From: Rhizobium mayense | GTDB lineage: Bacteria > Pseudomonadota > Alphaproteobacteria > Rhizobiales > Rhizobiaceae | Direction of reading: 5' to 3' | Assembly: GCF_030272705.1 (NCBI RefSeq) | Contig: NZ_JARFYM010000038.1 | Location: 1 to 59,225, forward strand | DNA: 59,225 nucleotides | Shown: positions 35,778 to 45,829 of the stretch, piece after piece | Numbering within the stretch: the first letter of the stretch is position 1 | How the letters are laid out: each line of letters opens with the position of its first letter | The notes under the pieces: model-generated | What the model was told of the DNA's origin: nothing | What the model saw: only the letters and a program-made list of their open reading frames with translations | Database searches by the model: none | Translations under genes and position numbers: made by a program

Positions 35778-36899
35778 TCAATTTCGCTGCTTTGGAATTT
35801 CGTAGGTGGCTGGGGGACCGTTATTGTCCCCGTCCTGCGTCACCAAGACTGAATACCGATCGGCATGCTCTCTTGTGATCGTCAGCGTTTCAGGTTGGGC
35901 ACCTCCCGACCAAGTTTGATCGAGATCCGCCAACCGTTGCACTTCTGAACCAGGCTTCCAGAAAAAGATCGACGCGGGGCCGGACTGTCTGCTCTGTGGC
36001 CCGGATAGGATCAGCACTCCTCCCGGCACGGCTGCCAGATCTCGAACGGCTTGACAGTTGCCGAGCTGGACTTGCTGGGGCTTGAAGTGAGGTTCTTGGT
36101 GGTCGAACACGGCAGACGCATTGATGATGCCGATGACGGCTCCGGTCTTCTTAAGCGGACCGCGAAATCCAATGTAGAGCTGACCGTTCGATGCGGCCAA
36201 TCCCTCGATATTGACGCCATTCTGCTCAGGCGCCAATTCCAGTGGAGTTTGGCCGGTAGAAGCTTGTAATGCGCCACACGATGGGTCGGCGGGAAACTCT
36301 GAGTTAAAAACACTAACTTTCTCGAGCTCCGATGCCAACACGGAGCTGCGCTCAACGGAACCGGAAGCAGTCTTTGATGTCCCGTAGTCATCCGGTAGTC
36401 CGGTCGTGCCGTCGACCCTTATTCGATAAACGAAATAGCGCGACGGCTGCTGCTCGCCGTGCTTGTTCCGACTATGAGAACCAATGAGATAGTAGTAGTT
36501 ATCATCGAAAGCGACGCCTTCGGCATCCGTCTCGTCAAACTCTGCGTTGCCCCCAGAAGGTGGGTTGGGATTTGCCTTCGGAAGAAGGTAGACCTTCTTG
36601 CCCGTCGACAATTTCTGATCATCGAACGCAAATAGTCGCGCGTACCGGAACTCGTCTCCCACCAGCAAGCAAGAGCGTCGTAACCCCGCGACGACATCGC
36701 AAGCCGCGCCGCTGAAGCGCATATCCTCGGCCTTCGGGTTTGGTTCACCGGTGTCGATTTTTAGAGTGGTTGTCGCAGATAAGGTTTCGGCCGCAACGCC
36801 GGAATTTACCAGCAAAGACAACGCGGCAAGGATCGACCATATCGCGGTCTGAATTAGACGCTCCGAACGAAGAGAAATCACTGAGCATATCTTACTCAT
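35778..36899 (-). CDS. Exported DUF3616 protein
   Basis: 373 residues from ATG 36899 (MSKICSVISLRSERLIQTAI), overlapping the upstream stop by four bases. A signal peptide (IWSILAALSLLVNSGVAAE) is clear, so it is periplasmic or secreted. LKIDTGEPNPKAEDMRFSGA, DAEGVAFDDNYYYLIGSHSR and VNIEGLAASNGQLYIGFRGP are repeats of the DUF3616 beta-propeller-like family. Its role is not known; propellers usually bind a ligand or protein. It is translationally coupled to the hydrolase before it. Confidence 0.75.
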   Translation of the reverse strand: MSKICSVISLRSERLIQTAIWSILAALSLLVNSGVAAETLSATTTLKIDTGEPNPKAEDMRFSGAACDVVAGLRRSCLLVGDEFRYARLFAFDDQKLSTGKKVYLLPKANPNPPSGGNAEFDETDAEGVAFDDNYYYLIGSHSRNKHGEQQPSRYFVYRIRVDGTTGLPDDYGTSKTASGSVERSSVLASELEKVSVFNSEFPADPSCGALQASTGQTPLELAPEQNGVNIEGLAASNGQLYIGFRGPLKKTGAVIGIINASAVFDHQEPHFKPQQVQLGNCQAVRDLAAVPGGVLILSGPQSRQSGPASIFFWKPGSEVQRLADLDQTWSGGAQPETLTITREHADRYSVLVTQDGDNNGPPATYEIPKQRN

Positions 36900-38020
36900 G
36901 CAATTTTCCCCGCTTTTTTGACGATCTTCCACCGCGCTTGCGAAATCGCCTGACGATTTGCGATCTTGTCAGGCGGCGTCCCCTTGAGAACCGCCTTTAT
37001 GTCGTCGCGGACCTGCGGAAACACGCGGTAATATTGATGATTTTCTGGCTCCGATGCTTCCAGCACATCGCTGACGTCAACCGCTGACACTTTGTCGCTG
37101 ATGGTGCTCATATTGTCGGGGCCGTCCGACCCGAGGCGGGGGCCGTTGAATTTCGTGCCACGGCTCAACGTCCCCAGTATCCAGTCTTTCTCCGAGTAAT
37201 ACACGGTGACTGACCTACAGATCCTGGGCAGAAACTTGAGTTTCGTGGGGTCATCGAAAGCATCGGCGTCTTCGTCTGCAGCCGCCAGGATCACCTTGTC
37301 GAAATAGCGACGGAGTGAGGGCGACGGGCCGTCGAGAGATGTCATGGCGTTGACGGCAGAAAGGGCCGAAGAGGCGGGTTCCGGCAGCGTCATAAGAGCC
37401 TGCAGCCCGTTTCTGAACACGTAATTTCCCATGCTGTGGCAGATGAGATGGATACTCTGGTCGCAGCGATCTTCCTGATCCAGCTTATCAACGAAATCGC
37501 TGAGACGGCGCAGGGTTCGAGCGACCGCCAGCCCAGAGGCGGCCGCTGTTTTGCGATCGTGGGTGTAGTCTCCAAACGGCGTCGGCGTTGGCAGCAACGA
37601 AATGATCGACGGCCAGGAGAAGACGAACATGTTCACGTCTATTCCGCAGAAGGCGCTCAGCCAGCCGCCGCGTTCAATGGAATCGACGAAACTGTTGCTG
37701 AAGCCGTGGATGAACGCGATCGTGGGCTTATTATCGGCCTTCATCGACGCCCTTATGGCATCAAAGATTGTGTCACTACCCAAAATTGGCGATTGACCTT
37801 CGGTGAACAACAGGTGTTGGTTGGCGACTACCAACGATCCCGTAACAAGGACATTTGTCTTTTTCGAAAGATTTACCTCGATCTTCGCGCTCCCGTAGCG
37901 AACATCGATACCGCTGGTCGGCCCAAGCTCCGATCCGAAGCCAATGATCCGCTTTTGCTGTGGATCCGATGGATCCAGTAGCGGCTGACGATTGGTCGCG
38001 AAGTAAACCGTTTGGATCAT
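36896..38020 (-). CDS. Alpha/beta hydrolase, DUF900-type
   Basis: 374 residues from ATG 38020 (MIQTVYFATNRQPLLDPSDP); a start at 38059 would add 13 residues. VYFATNR at the N-terminus is the common opening of DUF900 esterase-like proteins. Oxyanion residues are in FIHGFSNSF (104-112), and the nucleophile elbow is CHSMGNYV with S196. Family members hydrolyse esters or lipids. No signal peptide is visible. It is the first gene of the minus-strand cluster and overlaps the DUF3616 gene by four bases. Lipid-directed activity would fit with the downstream PLD gene. Confidence 0.82.
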   Translation of the reverse strand: MIQTVYFATNRQPLLDPSDPQQKRIIGFGSELGPTSGIDVRYGSAKIEVNLSKKTNVLVTGSLVVANQHLLFTEGQSPILGSDTIFDAIRASMKADNKPTIAFIHGFSNSFVDSIERGGWLSAFCGIDVNMFVFSWPSIISLLPTPTPFGDYTHDRKTAAASGLAVARTLRRLSDFVDKLDQEDRCDQSIHLICHSMGNYVFRNGLQALMTLPEPASSALSAVNAMTSLDGPSPSLRRYFDKVILAAADEDADAFDDPTKLKFLPRICRSVTVYYSEKDWILGTLSRGTKFNGPRLGSDGPDNMSTISDKVSAVDVSDVLEASEPENHQYYRVFPQVRDDIKAVLKGTPPDKIANRQAISQARWKIVKKAGKIA

Positions 38021-38957
38021 GATGCGCTTCGCCCCCGCCTCGATCGTTTCGCGGATCATAGCCAGTCACGTGGAATTGTTCCGAAAGCCATCAGCTACGT
38101 CAGAGCACGGGCACACAAAAAATTCGCAGTGCATCGCATAGCAACGCCCTCGCGTTCACGAAAAGCGCTGCAGAAAATAACAGTTTATGTTGCGTGATAT
38201 GACGTATTAATCACAATTAGTTACGCGACTTTATAGATTGGCGACGTAACAACTGAGTATTGTCCCCAAGTAATTACTAATACATTCTCGTGGTGATTGC
38301 AACTGGAATCAGATTGAGGCGGCAAAGCCAACTTTATAACTACTGTGATTGCATTTATAGAATCCGCCGAAACGGTCAAAAGCTCGATTTTTGTGGTTCG
38401 CCACGGGAATAATATGGCGCTCTGAGCGCCAAACGAACGAAGATGAAACTGCCGACAGGCCTAGCGGCCACCGTCCTGTCTATCGCGCTCAGCTGTTGAT
38501 CTTTAGAATTCATCCGAGGGAATAGCAGTTTGGCGGTGGCCAAAAGGTGGGCTGAGGATTCGAGTCCTTTCAGGAGCAAGACTTTGACAGCTTTGCGCCC
38601 CCATGCACGAACCCGCTGCGCGGGAGGGCGCTCGCGGTAAGGCTGGTGTGATTATCCGAAGTTCTAGGCCGGCAGTGGGTGTTGGCCGACCATGGGATTC
38701 CTTTCAACAGGAGGAACGTTCCATGGCCAACTTTTCCAAGGATGCCCCGACCACGCGCCGCTACGCCAGCGGCAGCGTCGCCTTAGCTTAAAGAGGGCGT
38801 TAGAGTGCCGCGGCGGTCGACCTTATGTGGCGTTCGGCAGCGTGATTTTACGCCAAACGGCGATAGCCTCTGTGCGAAGGTTCGGTGATCGGCGGCAGTT
38901 TGATGTTTGCGGTGAAACAGGAAGAGAGGTTCTTCCTCAATCTCTGTGGTTAACAGG
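38021..38957. other. AT-rich promoter region and scrambled sequence before the ISL3 remnant
   Basis: The part 38190-38420 is AT-rich and probably holds the promoter of the 38020 gene. Near 38551 is AGGATTCGAGTCCTTTCA, a T-loop-like fragment sharing TTCGAGTCCTTTCA with the region near 18910. At 38723-38791 a 22-residue frame (MANFSKDAPTTRRYASGSVA) has a good GGAGGAAC ribosome site and may be the beginning of a gene cut by later insertions. Nothing else could be supported. Confidence 0.4.
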
Positions 38958-40563
38958 ATGTTAGCGCCTCGACTGCTATCTGAGAGGATGCGAGCGCAAT
39001 TGAAATGGTCACCCGGCCCAGGGGTCAAAATTCTGGGTATCACCCTTCAAGATGAAGAAACTGGGTTGTTTCCGCTGCTGCGAAACCTGTCGGTATCTGC
39101 CCGGATTGTGGAACGCGAAGCCGGCATCGGCACGGCTGGCACAACCGACGCCTCCAGGACTTGCCTGTTCAAGGTCAAGTTGTGAAAATCAAGCTGGCAC
39201 TGAACCGGTGGCAGTGTAGACACCGGAAATGCGGGCGACGAACCTTCACCGACAGGCTGCCCGAGATTGCTGCACCCTATGTGCGACGAACCGAGCGGAT
39301 GGCTGAGATTGTGGGCTTGGTTGGCCACAGACTGGGTGGTCGTCCGGGAGAGAACTTGATGCATCGGCTCGGCATGCCGGTCAGCGACGACACTATCTTG
39401 CGGCAATTGAAGCGCGGTAATCCGGCGTCCATACAAAAAGACACTATTCGGGTTGTGGGCGTCGATCATTGGAGCTGGCGACATTCCTCGCGGTACGGGA
39501 CGATCGCAGCGTCGAGAGCACAAAATCTTGGTTGCAAGAGCGTCCGACGATCGAGGTCGTGAGCCGAGATCGCTGTGGTTTGTATGCTCAGGCAGCCCGA
39601 GAGGGTGCGCCTCAGGCCCGCCAGGTGGCTGACCGTTTTCATCTGGTCCAAAATCTCAGGGAGGCAATCAAGGAACAGATGAGCGTTTATGGTCACGCCC
39701 ATGTTAGACCCATTCTCTCCGAAGATGCTGTCGCCAGCGCCAGGTCACAACAGCGCCGAGCCCGCTTGGCGCACAGAAAATCCCGTCAGGAAATATTCGA
39801 CACGCTTCAAGCTTTGCGCCAGCAGGGCCTCACCTACAGCGAGATTGCAAGGCGGACCGGATACGAGCGCCGCAGCATCGAATTGGCTTACTTCCAATGC
39901 ACCTCGAGACAGAAATCGGGCGGCATTGAATCCGACATCGCCACTGTATTTTGAAGCTTTCCTGGCTGAATGCTGGAAAAATGGAAACCGGGTTGGGCGC
40001 CATCTGTTTTACGATATCAAGAACCGCGGTTACACGGGCAGCCGCTCCAATCTGGAGCGCCTGTTGAAGGTGTGGCGTGAAGTCGAAAACATTCAACCCG
40101 ACGGTCGCCTCCGGAGATGGATGTTTCAGAACCCGTCCGCGATCCCGACACGGGCCATATGATCTCGTCAGCGGTGGCTGCAGCTTTGTGCATAAAACCG
40201 CGCGGCCTGCTGACAGATCGTCAGGCCAGAAAGGTCAACGCATTGAAGCAGGGCTCTCGAGGGTTCGCTATCATGCGTGGCTTGGCCATGCGCTTCAACG
40301 GCATCTTGCGCAGCGGGCGCTCGCAAGCACTGGATGAAGGGATAGACGATGCCGTAGACACCGAGTTCACGGCAATCATGCGTTTCGCCAGCGTTCTGCG
40401 CCGGGATACTGATGCCGTCAAAAATGCAATCGAACTCCCTTGGAGCGACGGTCAAGCCGAAGGTCAGATCAACCGCCTCAAGATGCTGAAGCGAGCAATG
40501 TACGGGCGCGCCGGCCCAGAACTGATGAGGGCGAGAATGCTGCCACTGAACCACAGAAATTGA
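38958..40563 (+). pseudogene. Decayed ISL3-family transposase
   Basis: Pieces of an ISL3 transposase appear in successive frames. They are GVKILGITLQDEETG, then the zinc-like CPDCGTRSRHRHGWHN, LALNRWQCRHRKCGRRTFTD, VVGVDHWSWRHSSRYGT, DDRSVESTKSWLQERPTIEV, then QVADRFHLVQNLREAIK and ELPWSDGQAEGQINRLKMLK near the end. At least four lesions are needed: about 39063 (shift), about 39510 (deletion between RYGT and DDRS), about 39930 (shift) and about 40115 (shift). It cannot make an active enzyme. The terminal repeats were not found. The element lies between the hydrolase cluster and the metalloprotease cluster. Confidence 0.85.
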
Positions 40564-40613
40564 GGATGAGCCCGGTTAACTGTAAAACAACAACTTCGAC
40601 AAGCATGGATTCG

Positions 40614-41789
40614 TCACAAGGGCGGTGGAGCGATAGGGGCGGTGTTGAAGATGCCCGTGTTCGGACCCCATTTGATCTCCTGCGTGAGCTGACTTGCGCT
40701 CCGGCGAAGCATAGCAAAGCCGTCGCGGGACTGGAGGAAGGGAGGAAACTCGCCGACTGCGCGGATGAGCGGCATGATGGATAGTCCTTGGGGGAAGCAC
40801 GGATCGAAGCCGTATGCGATCTGCCTGAGGACTTCTACCGCCGGCTGGACGGCAATTGCAAAAAACCCAGTCGCCAAGGTGTTTCTCGAGCGTGTCGATT
40901 GACGCAAATCTCGGATCGAGGCCAATCAGGAAAAACCTCTCGTTACACCGGACCTCCCAAAACATCTGCGGAGGAAGGTCGGCCGTAGTCCCGCGCAGGA
41001 CATTGTCGATCTTTTCCACGACGATAGGTGCATCCGAAAGCAAGAACACAGCGCGATAGTTGCCAAGCCGGAGCAGAAGACTCGGCGGAGCGTGCAGAGC
41101 CGCGGTAGGAGGCACGGGGGGAAATGCCGTTGCCCGAGCGGCGCCGGCGCCGTAGCAGGGCCCGGCAAGGCGGCGAATGCCATGGCGTAACCGTGCTCGA
41201 TCAGCCCCACCGACGGTCCGCCCTTGGCGCCCAGCGGGTACGTGTATGCGTAGGGATCGACCTGGCGCCGATAGGCGTTGCGCGCCCTGATATCAGTGCC
41301 GGATTGCGTCGCGCCAGTCGTGATCGATCCCTTTGCCTCCGCAAGGACGAGCGTTCCGGTCGAATCTTCATAGACATAGTCCGCGAGCGGGCCGGCACTC
41401 GCGATCAGCTCCTCGGTCACGTCGCGCCAGACGAAGCCAAGCATTTCCATCGTCTGGTCGGTGATGCCGGCGCCCATGCGACCCGACAGCGCCGTCCGCT
41501 CGGAATCCGCAAGGTTCGTCACGTCATCGATGAAGGCGATGACATTGGTCGCGTCGTCAACCAAAAATTCCAGGAGCGCCCGGCTGCTGGTAAGCAATGC
41601 CGCGACCAGTGCCGGCGATGAACGCGTGAGCGCGGTACAGCGCGCGATGCTCTTGAAGAGGTCGAGTGGCGCCATGGTGACGGTGCCAAAACCGGGTGGG
41701 GCGAAGCTGCCGGCATGCGGATTTGCGGGCGGCTCGGGATTGCGAACAGGTCCCAACTGTTTGATGGAGGTTGTCCAGGGCGTGCTCAT
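40614..41789 (-). pseudogene. Nuclease-like gene broken by two homopolymer frameshifts
   Basis: Starts MSTPWTTSIKQLGPVRNPEP (ATG 41789). The frame changes near 41120 at a run of six G on the plus strand, and again near 40865 at a run of six T in the coding strand. The three frames join as ...GQRHFPP, then TAALHAPPSLLLRLGNYRAV and LEKHLGDWVF, then AIAVQPAVEVLRQIAYGFDP, to a stop at 40614. The middle has EDSTGTLVLAEAKGS, which fits a PD-(D/E)xK nuclease core (D, then E-A-K); this is a weak call. Joined length is about 390 residues. It is divergent from the metalloprotease gene. The shifts could be real or sequencing artefacts. Confidence 0.6.
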
Positions 41790-41827
41790 TTGCTTCCTCC
41801 CCAAGATCGGCAACATGATCGCGACGA

Positions 41828-41856
41828 TTGTACTTGAACATCAGTTGTTGTACAAT
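41828..41856 (+). promoter_or_regulatory. Promoter with inverted repeat before the metalloprotease gene
   Basis: TTGTAC (41828-41833), 17 bases, then TACAAT (41851-41856) form a good sigma-70-type promoter. The same bases make an inverted repeat ATTGTAC / GTACAAT, so a dimeric regulator could also bind here. The gene starts about 220 bases downstream, leaving a long leader. Confidence 0.5.
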
Positions 41857-42079
41857 TTCAACGCGTATGCGGGAGTGGAAATCTTCCTGGCCACCGGCTT
41901 GTGGCGCGCCGCCGATCGTGAGGCTGGGAATGCTCTTCGGGGGATTGCGATGTTGACTACTATCGATCTCGATGACGACAGTTTGAAACCGCGTTCAGGC
42001 GGTTCGACATCGCGCCGGAGCGCTTGGCGACGTCTCGAAGTTCAGCGCGTTGGCTTGAGATTTTAGAGGGGCCTGCATT

Positions 42080-44059
42080 ATGGCGAGATCGACAGGACCG
42101 AGGGCACGGTCTTCCCCGGAGACGATCGACTATTCCAAAGATGATAAGCGTCGGCACACGCCCACCAACCGCCGACTGCGGGGGTATTCGTTCGACCCGA
42201 GTCTTTCCGCCAAGCTCGAAACAGCCTTCATCAACGAGCGCATATACACGGTGCCGTGGGAACCGCTCGCCAAGGGTCCGGTCGGAGAATACGTCGAGGT
42301 CATCGACGTCGATCCCGCCAGCAAATTTTACTACGACCCGGTGGACTTGGAGGATCCGCACCTGCTGGCTCAAGATGGACTGCCGGCTTCGCCGCTAAAT
42401 CCGAAGTTCCATCAGCAGATGGTCTATGCCGTGGTCATGACCACTGTCAAAAACTTCGAGCGCGCCATCGCAAGGCCGGTGATGTGGTCCGACCGCGCCC
42501 CGTGGAAGAAATACCGGGAAATGACTCCGCAGGACTGGCAGAACACCTGGGTCCGCCGCTTGGCCGTTTATCCGCATGCCTTACGCGAGGCCAACGCCTA
42601 CTATTCTCCAGCAAAAAAAGCACTTCTCTTTGGCTATTTCCCGGCGTCGGCGGCGGGAGATCCCGCAGTCTATCCGGGAGGCATTGTTTTTGGATGCCTG
42701 TCCCACGATATCGTCGCGCACGAAACCGCTCACGCCATCCTCGACGGCATCCATCCTCGGTTCATGGAGGTGACGCAGCCGGACGGTCTGGCCTTCCATG
42801 AGGCTTTCGCGGACATTGTCGCCATGTTTCAGCATTTCACTTTCATCGAGGTCGTAAAACATCAGATTTCCAAAACCCGCGGTGATATGGGCATGAACAG
42901 CCTCCTGGGAGAACTCGCTCAGGAATTTGGACGGGCCACCGGCAACAGGGGCTCCCTCCGCAACGCGCTTGGTTCCATCAACAAAAAAACCGGCAAGTGG
43001 GAAAGGCGCCCTCCCGACCCGCGGCGCATGGAAACGGAAGTGGAACCGCACGATCGTGGATCCATTCTCGTCTCTGCGGTGTTCGACTCGTTTGTGTCTA
43101 TCTACGAATCCCGCATTGCGGATTTGCGGCGCATCGCCAGCGGAGGCACCGGCATTTTAAATGAAGGCGAACTTCACCCCGATCTAGTAAACCGCCTTTC
43201 GGCTGAAGCCGTAAAGGCGGCCAAACACGTCCTCAACATGTGTATCCGGGCGCTCGATTACTGTCCTCCGGTGGATATTGATTTTGGGGATTATCTGCGC
43301 GCGCTGATCACCGCCGATTGTGATGTCTTCCCCGACGACATCCGGGGTTATCGCATCGCTTTCATCGACGCTTTTCGACAGCACGGCATTTATCCGCGCA
43401 AGTTGAGGTCTCTCTCCGAGGAGGCCCTGACGTGGGACCGCGCCGATGAAATCAACACCTATACGCGGTTGGCCGAGCTCAGTAAAACTCTGCAACAGTT
43501 TTATCATGACCTCGGCATAGATCAGGACCGGCACGCCCGGTGGCAAAAGACCCGGCAGCAACGGGCAAAGCTGCACGACTATTTGCAGGAAAAGTTCTGG
43601 CTGGAATATAACGATCCGGTGCTCCAAAAAATCACCGGCCTGGACTTCAATATCACGCGTAGGTTTTCCGGCGATGATATGGTTCGTTTCGAAGTTCATG
43701 CCATGTGGCCGGTGCAGCGCCAGCGTCAGGATGGGTCGGTCCTCAACCAGGTGATTTTCTCCATCCTCCAGCACAAGCCGTTGGAAGAGCCGGCTGCGGG
43801 GCTTGCGGTCACTACGGGTGAATCGCCCGGTAAGCAAATTTGGGGCGGCTGCACTATTATCGTTGATCTGGGACACGCCACCAGTGAACAGGCTATCCGC
43901 TATGTGATCCGCAAACCCCTCTACAGCAATGGAAAAAAAGACAATCGCATCACACGCGCGCAGCAGTGGGCCAAAGATCCGGCCGTGATGTCGCTGGCCG
44001 CGACTTACGGCATGATCGACGATGCGGAGCCGTTCGCAATGCTCCACTCCGGAGAATAG
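42080..44059 (+). CDS. Gluzincin-type metalloprotease (HExxH)
   Basis: 659 residues. HDIVAHETAHAILDG (209-223) is the zinc-binding HExxH helix, and FHEAFADIVAMF (239-250) has the downstream glutamate E241, so this is a gluzincin like thermolysin in order and spacing. No signal or propeptide is visible, implying a cytoplasmic or specially exported protein. The rest (DLEDPHLLAQDG, NPKFHQQMVYAVVMTTVKNF) is conserved-looking but unknown to me. The C-terminal half ends with an IIVDLGHATSEQAIRYVIRK strand-helix. The following MBL-fold gene begins three bases after the stop, so they form one operon with the DUF2235 gene. A protease, a hydrolase and a lipase-type protein together suggest an effector or conflict set. 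Confidence 0.88.
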   Translation: MARSTGPRARSSPETIDYSKDDKRRHTPTNRRLRGYSFDPSLSAKLETAFINERIYTVPWEPLAKGPVGEYVEVIDVDPASKFYYDPVDLEDPHLLAQDGLPASPLNPKFHQQMVYAVVMTTVKNFERAIARPVMWSDRAPWKKYREMTPQDWQNTWVRRLAVYPHALREANAYYSPAKKALLFGYFPASAAGDPAVYPGGIVFGCLSHDIVAHETAHAILDGIHPRFMEVTQPDGLAFHEAFADIVAMFQHFTFIEVVKHQISKTRGDMGMNSLLGELAQEFGRATGNRGSLRNALGSINKKTGKWERRPPDPRRMETEVEPHDRGSILVSAVFDSFVSIYESRIADLRRIASGGTGILNEGELHPDLVNRLSAEAVKAAKHVLNMCIRALDYCPPVDIDFGDYLRALITADCDVFPDDIRGYRIAFIDAFRQHGIYPRKLRSLSEEALTWDRADEINTYTRLAELSKTLQQFYHDLGIDQDRHARWQKTRQQRAKLHDYLQEKFWLEYNDPVLQKITGLDFNITRRFSGDDMVRFEVHAMWPVQRQRQDGSVLNQVIFSILQHKPLEEPAAGLAVTTGESPGKQIWGGCTIIVDLGHATSEQAIRYVIRKPLYSNGKKDNRITRAQQWAKDPAVMSLAATYGMIDDAEPFAMLHSGE

Positions 44060-44062
44060 ACC

Positions 44063-45604
44063 ATGCCTACCAGAAAAAACTCCGCTCCTGCCGCCGCCAC
44101 TGCGGCCAATCCGGACTTTCGGGTCCGCATTCGCATGTACCGCCACGGTCTAGGCGACTGCTTTTTGCTCAGTTTCCCCAAAGGTCAGGAAAAGCATCTT
44201 CACATGCTGATCGATTGCGGCGTCGTCCTTGGAACGGGCGAGCCGGGCTCCGTCATGCGGCAGGTCGCGCAGAACGTGAAAGACGCAACCGGTGGCGTTC
44301 TCGACGTCGTCGTCATTACCCACGAACACTGGGACCACTTGTCAGGGTTCGACGAAAAACAGGCGCGCGGTCTGTTTGATACCATGGAGATTAAGGAGCT
44401 TTGGCTCGCGTGGACGGAGGATGAGACCGACGATCTCGCCACCAGTCTACGCGAGGAGAGGCAAAGGAAAATGGAGGCCGTCAAAGCCGCAAAGGAGGCT
44501 GCGAAAAAAAACAATCTGGATCAGCAGGTTGCGCGCATGTCGGAGCTCCTTGGCTTCTTTGGCGCCGCAGCTGCCGGCGCACCCGGTGGTGAAGACGAGG
44601 ATGCCGGAGGCACGGGAGGAGCCCTTCAGTTCCTGAAGAATAAGCGCTCCCCTACTATCATGAAGACGGGAACTTCCATCCTGCTGGATGGTGTGGATGA
44701 CGTCAGAGTCTTTGTGGTCGGCCCGCCAAGGGACGACGACGCAATGCGAAAGACCAATCCTTCTAAAGGCGAGGGATATGGACTTAGCGACCCTCCCATC
44801 GGCCTCGCCGAGGCGTTTCTCGCGGCATTCAGTCCCGGTGATGAGAGTGCCCAGCCTTTTCACTCGTCTTTGGGCCGCGAACTGGACGAGCTAAAAAAGC
44901 ACGCTGAGAACCGCAAGAAACAGGCCACCGCTGCTCGGCGCAAGAAAAGCCCAGACGGCTCCCTGATAGAAGACCCGCTACTGCCAGGCATCGAAGGCTA
45001 TTATCACGAGGAATTTGCCTGGCGCTCCATCGACAATGCCTGGCTCGCTACAGGCGAGCGGTTGGCTCTGCAACTAGATAGTGCCACCAACAACACCAGC
45101 CTCGTCCTGGCAATTGAGTTGGGGGGCAAGGACGTCCTGCTCTTCGTGGGGGACGCTCAGGCCGGGAACTGGCGGTCCTGGGAGTCCTGCACCTGGACCG
45201 TAAAAGACAAAAACGATGAATTCCGCAGCGTCACGGCCGCCGACTTGCTCAATCGCACCATCTTTTACAAGGTCGGCCACCACGGCAGTCACAATGCCAC
45301 CATGAAAACGAAGGGGCTCGAACTCATGAAAAGCAACCGCCTCGCCGCTTTCATCCCGGTAGATACGAAAGTAGCGCACGAGGTGAAGGGCTGGGAACAC
45401 ATGCCCCTTCCCGCCATTCGCACCCGATTGGAGGAGAGGTGCGCCGTGATCTTCCAGTCGGATATGGAGACCTTGTCCAAAAAGCCGGTTCCTTTCCGCT
45501 GGGAGGATTCCTCCGAACAATTTGATGTTAGGATGAGGGATAAGGTGACAAAAAAAATCGCCACTGTCAGGACCCAACCCCTCTACACCGATTATTTCGT
45601 ATGA
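44063..45604 (+). CDS. Metallo-beta-lactamase-fold hydrolase (ComEC-like)
   Basis: 513 residues. VVITHEHWDHLSGFD (83-97) is the HxHxDH metal site, preceded by LIDCG; later VLLFVGDAQAGN and YKVGHHGSHNAT supply the Asp and His ligands as in ComEC-type MBL proteins, which often act on nucleic acid or nucleotides. An inserted helical, charged region (ERQRKMEAVKAAKEAAKK) and a Gly/Ala stretch lie between ~130 and ~190, not usual in MBL enzymes. No membrane segments, so it is not a ComEC transporter. It starts three bases after the protease gene and overlaps the DUF2235 start by four bases. Confidence 0.88.
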   Translation: MPTRKNSAPAAATAANPDFRVRIRMYRHGLGDCFLLSFPKGQEKHLHMLIDCGVVLGTGEPGSVMRQVAQNVKDATGGVLDVVVITHEHWDHLSGFDEKQARGLFDTMEIKELWLAWTEDETDDLATSLREERQRKMEAVKAAKEAAKKNNLDQQVARMSELLGFFGAAAAGAPGGEDEDAGGTGGALQFLKNKRSPTIMKTGTSILLDGVDDVRVFVVGPPRDDDAMRKTNPSKGEGYGLSDPPIGLAEAFLAAFSPGDESAQPFHSSLGRELDELKKHAENRKKQATAARRKKSPDGSLIEDPLLPGIEGYYHEEFAWRSIDNAWLATGERLALQLDSATNNTSLVLAIELGGKDVLLFVGDAQAGNWRSWESCTWTVKDKNDEFRSVTAADLLNRTIFYKVGHHGSHNATMKTKGLELMKSNRLAAFIPVDTKVAHEVKGWEHMPLPAIRTRLEERCAVIFQSDMETLSKKPVPFRWEDSSEQFDVRMRDKVTKKIATVRTQPLYTDYFV

Positions 45605-45829
45605 GCAAAAATATCGTAGTCTGTTGCGATGGCACCAACAACCAGCTCAATGGCGACCTAACCAATGTCGTGCGCATGTTCGAGGTCGTCGTGAAGGACG
45701 ACCGCCAGACCGCCTTCTACGATCCTGGCGTGGGCACTATGGCCGATCCCTTCGCGCAAGGCCCCGTCCGCAAGCGCTGGTCCATGATCAAGCGTCTCGC
45801 TTTCGGTGCCGGGCTCGATGACAACGTCC
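45601..45829 (+). pseudogene. DUF2235 (Tle1-like) gene truncated by an IS6 element
   Basis: MSKNIVVCCDGTNNQLNGDL is the standard N-terminus of DUF2235 proteins, the alpha/beta-hydrolase family including Tle1 phospholipase effectors of type VI secretion. Homology runs to FGAGLDDNV, then stops exactly where the inverted repeat of the IS begins (45830). Only ~76 residues remain and the nucleophile (GFSRG) is lost. The start overlaps the MBL gene by four bases, so it was the third gene of that operon. The 3' part is not found on the other side of the IS. Confidence 0.88.

Noticed and set aside
36896..45829. Type VI secretion locus
   Set aside because: DUF2235, DUF2272 and PLD proteins can be T6SS effectors, but no tss, hcp, vgrG or PAAR gene is present in the window.
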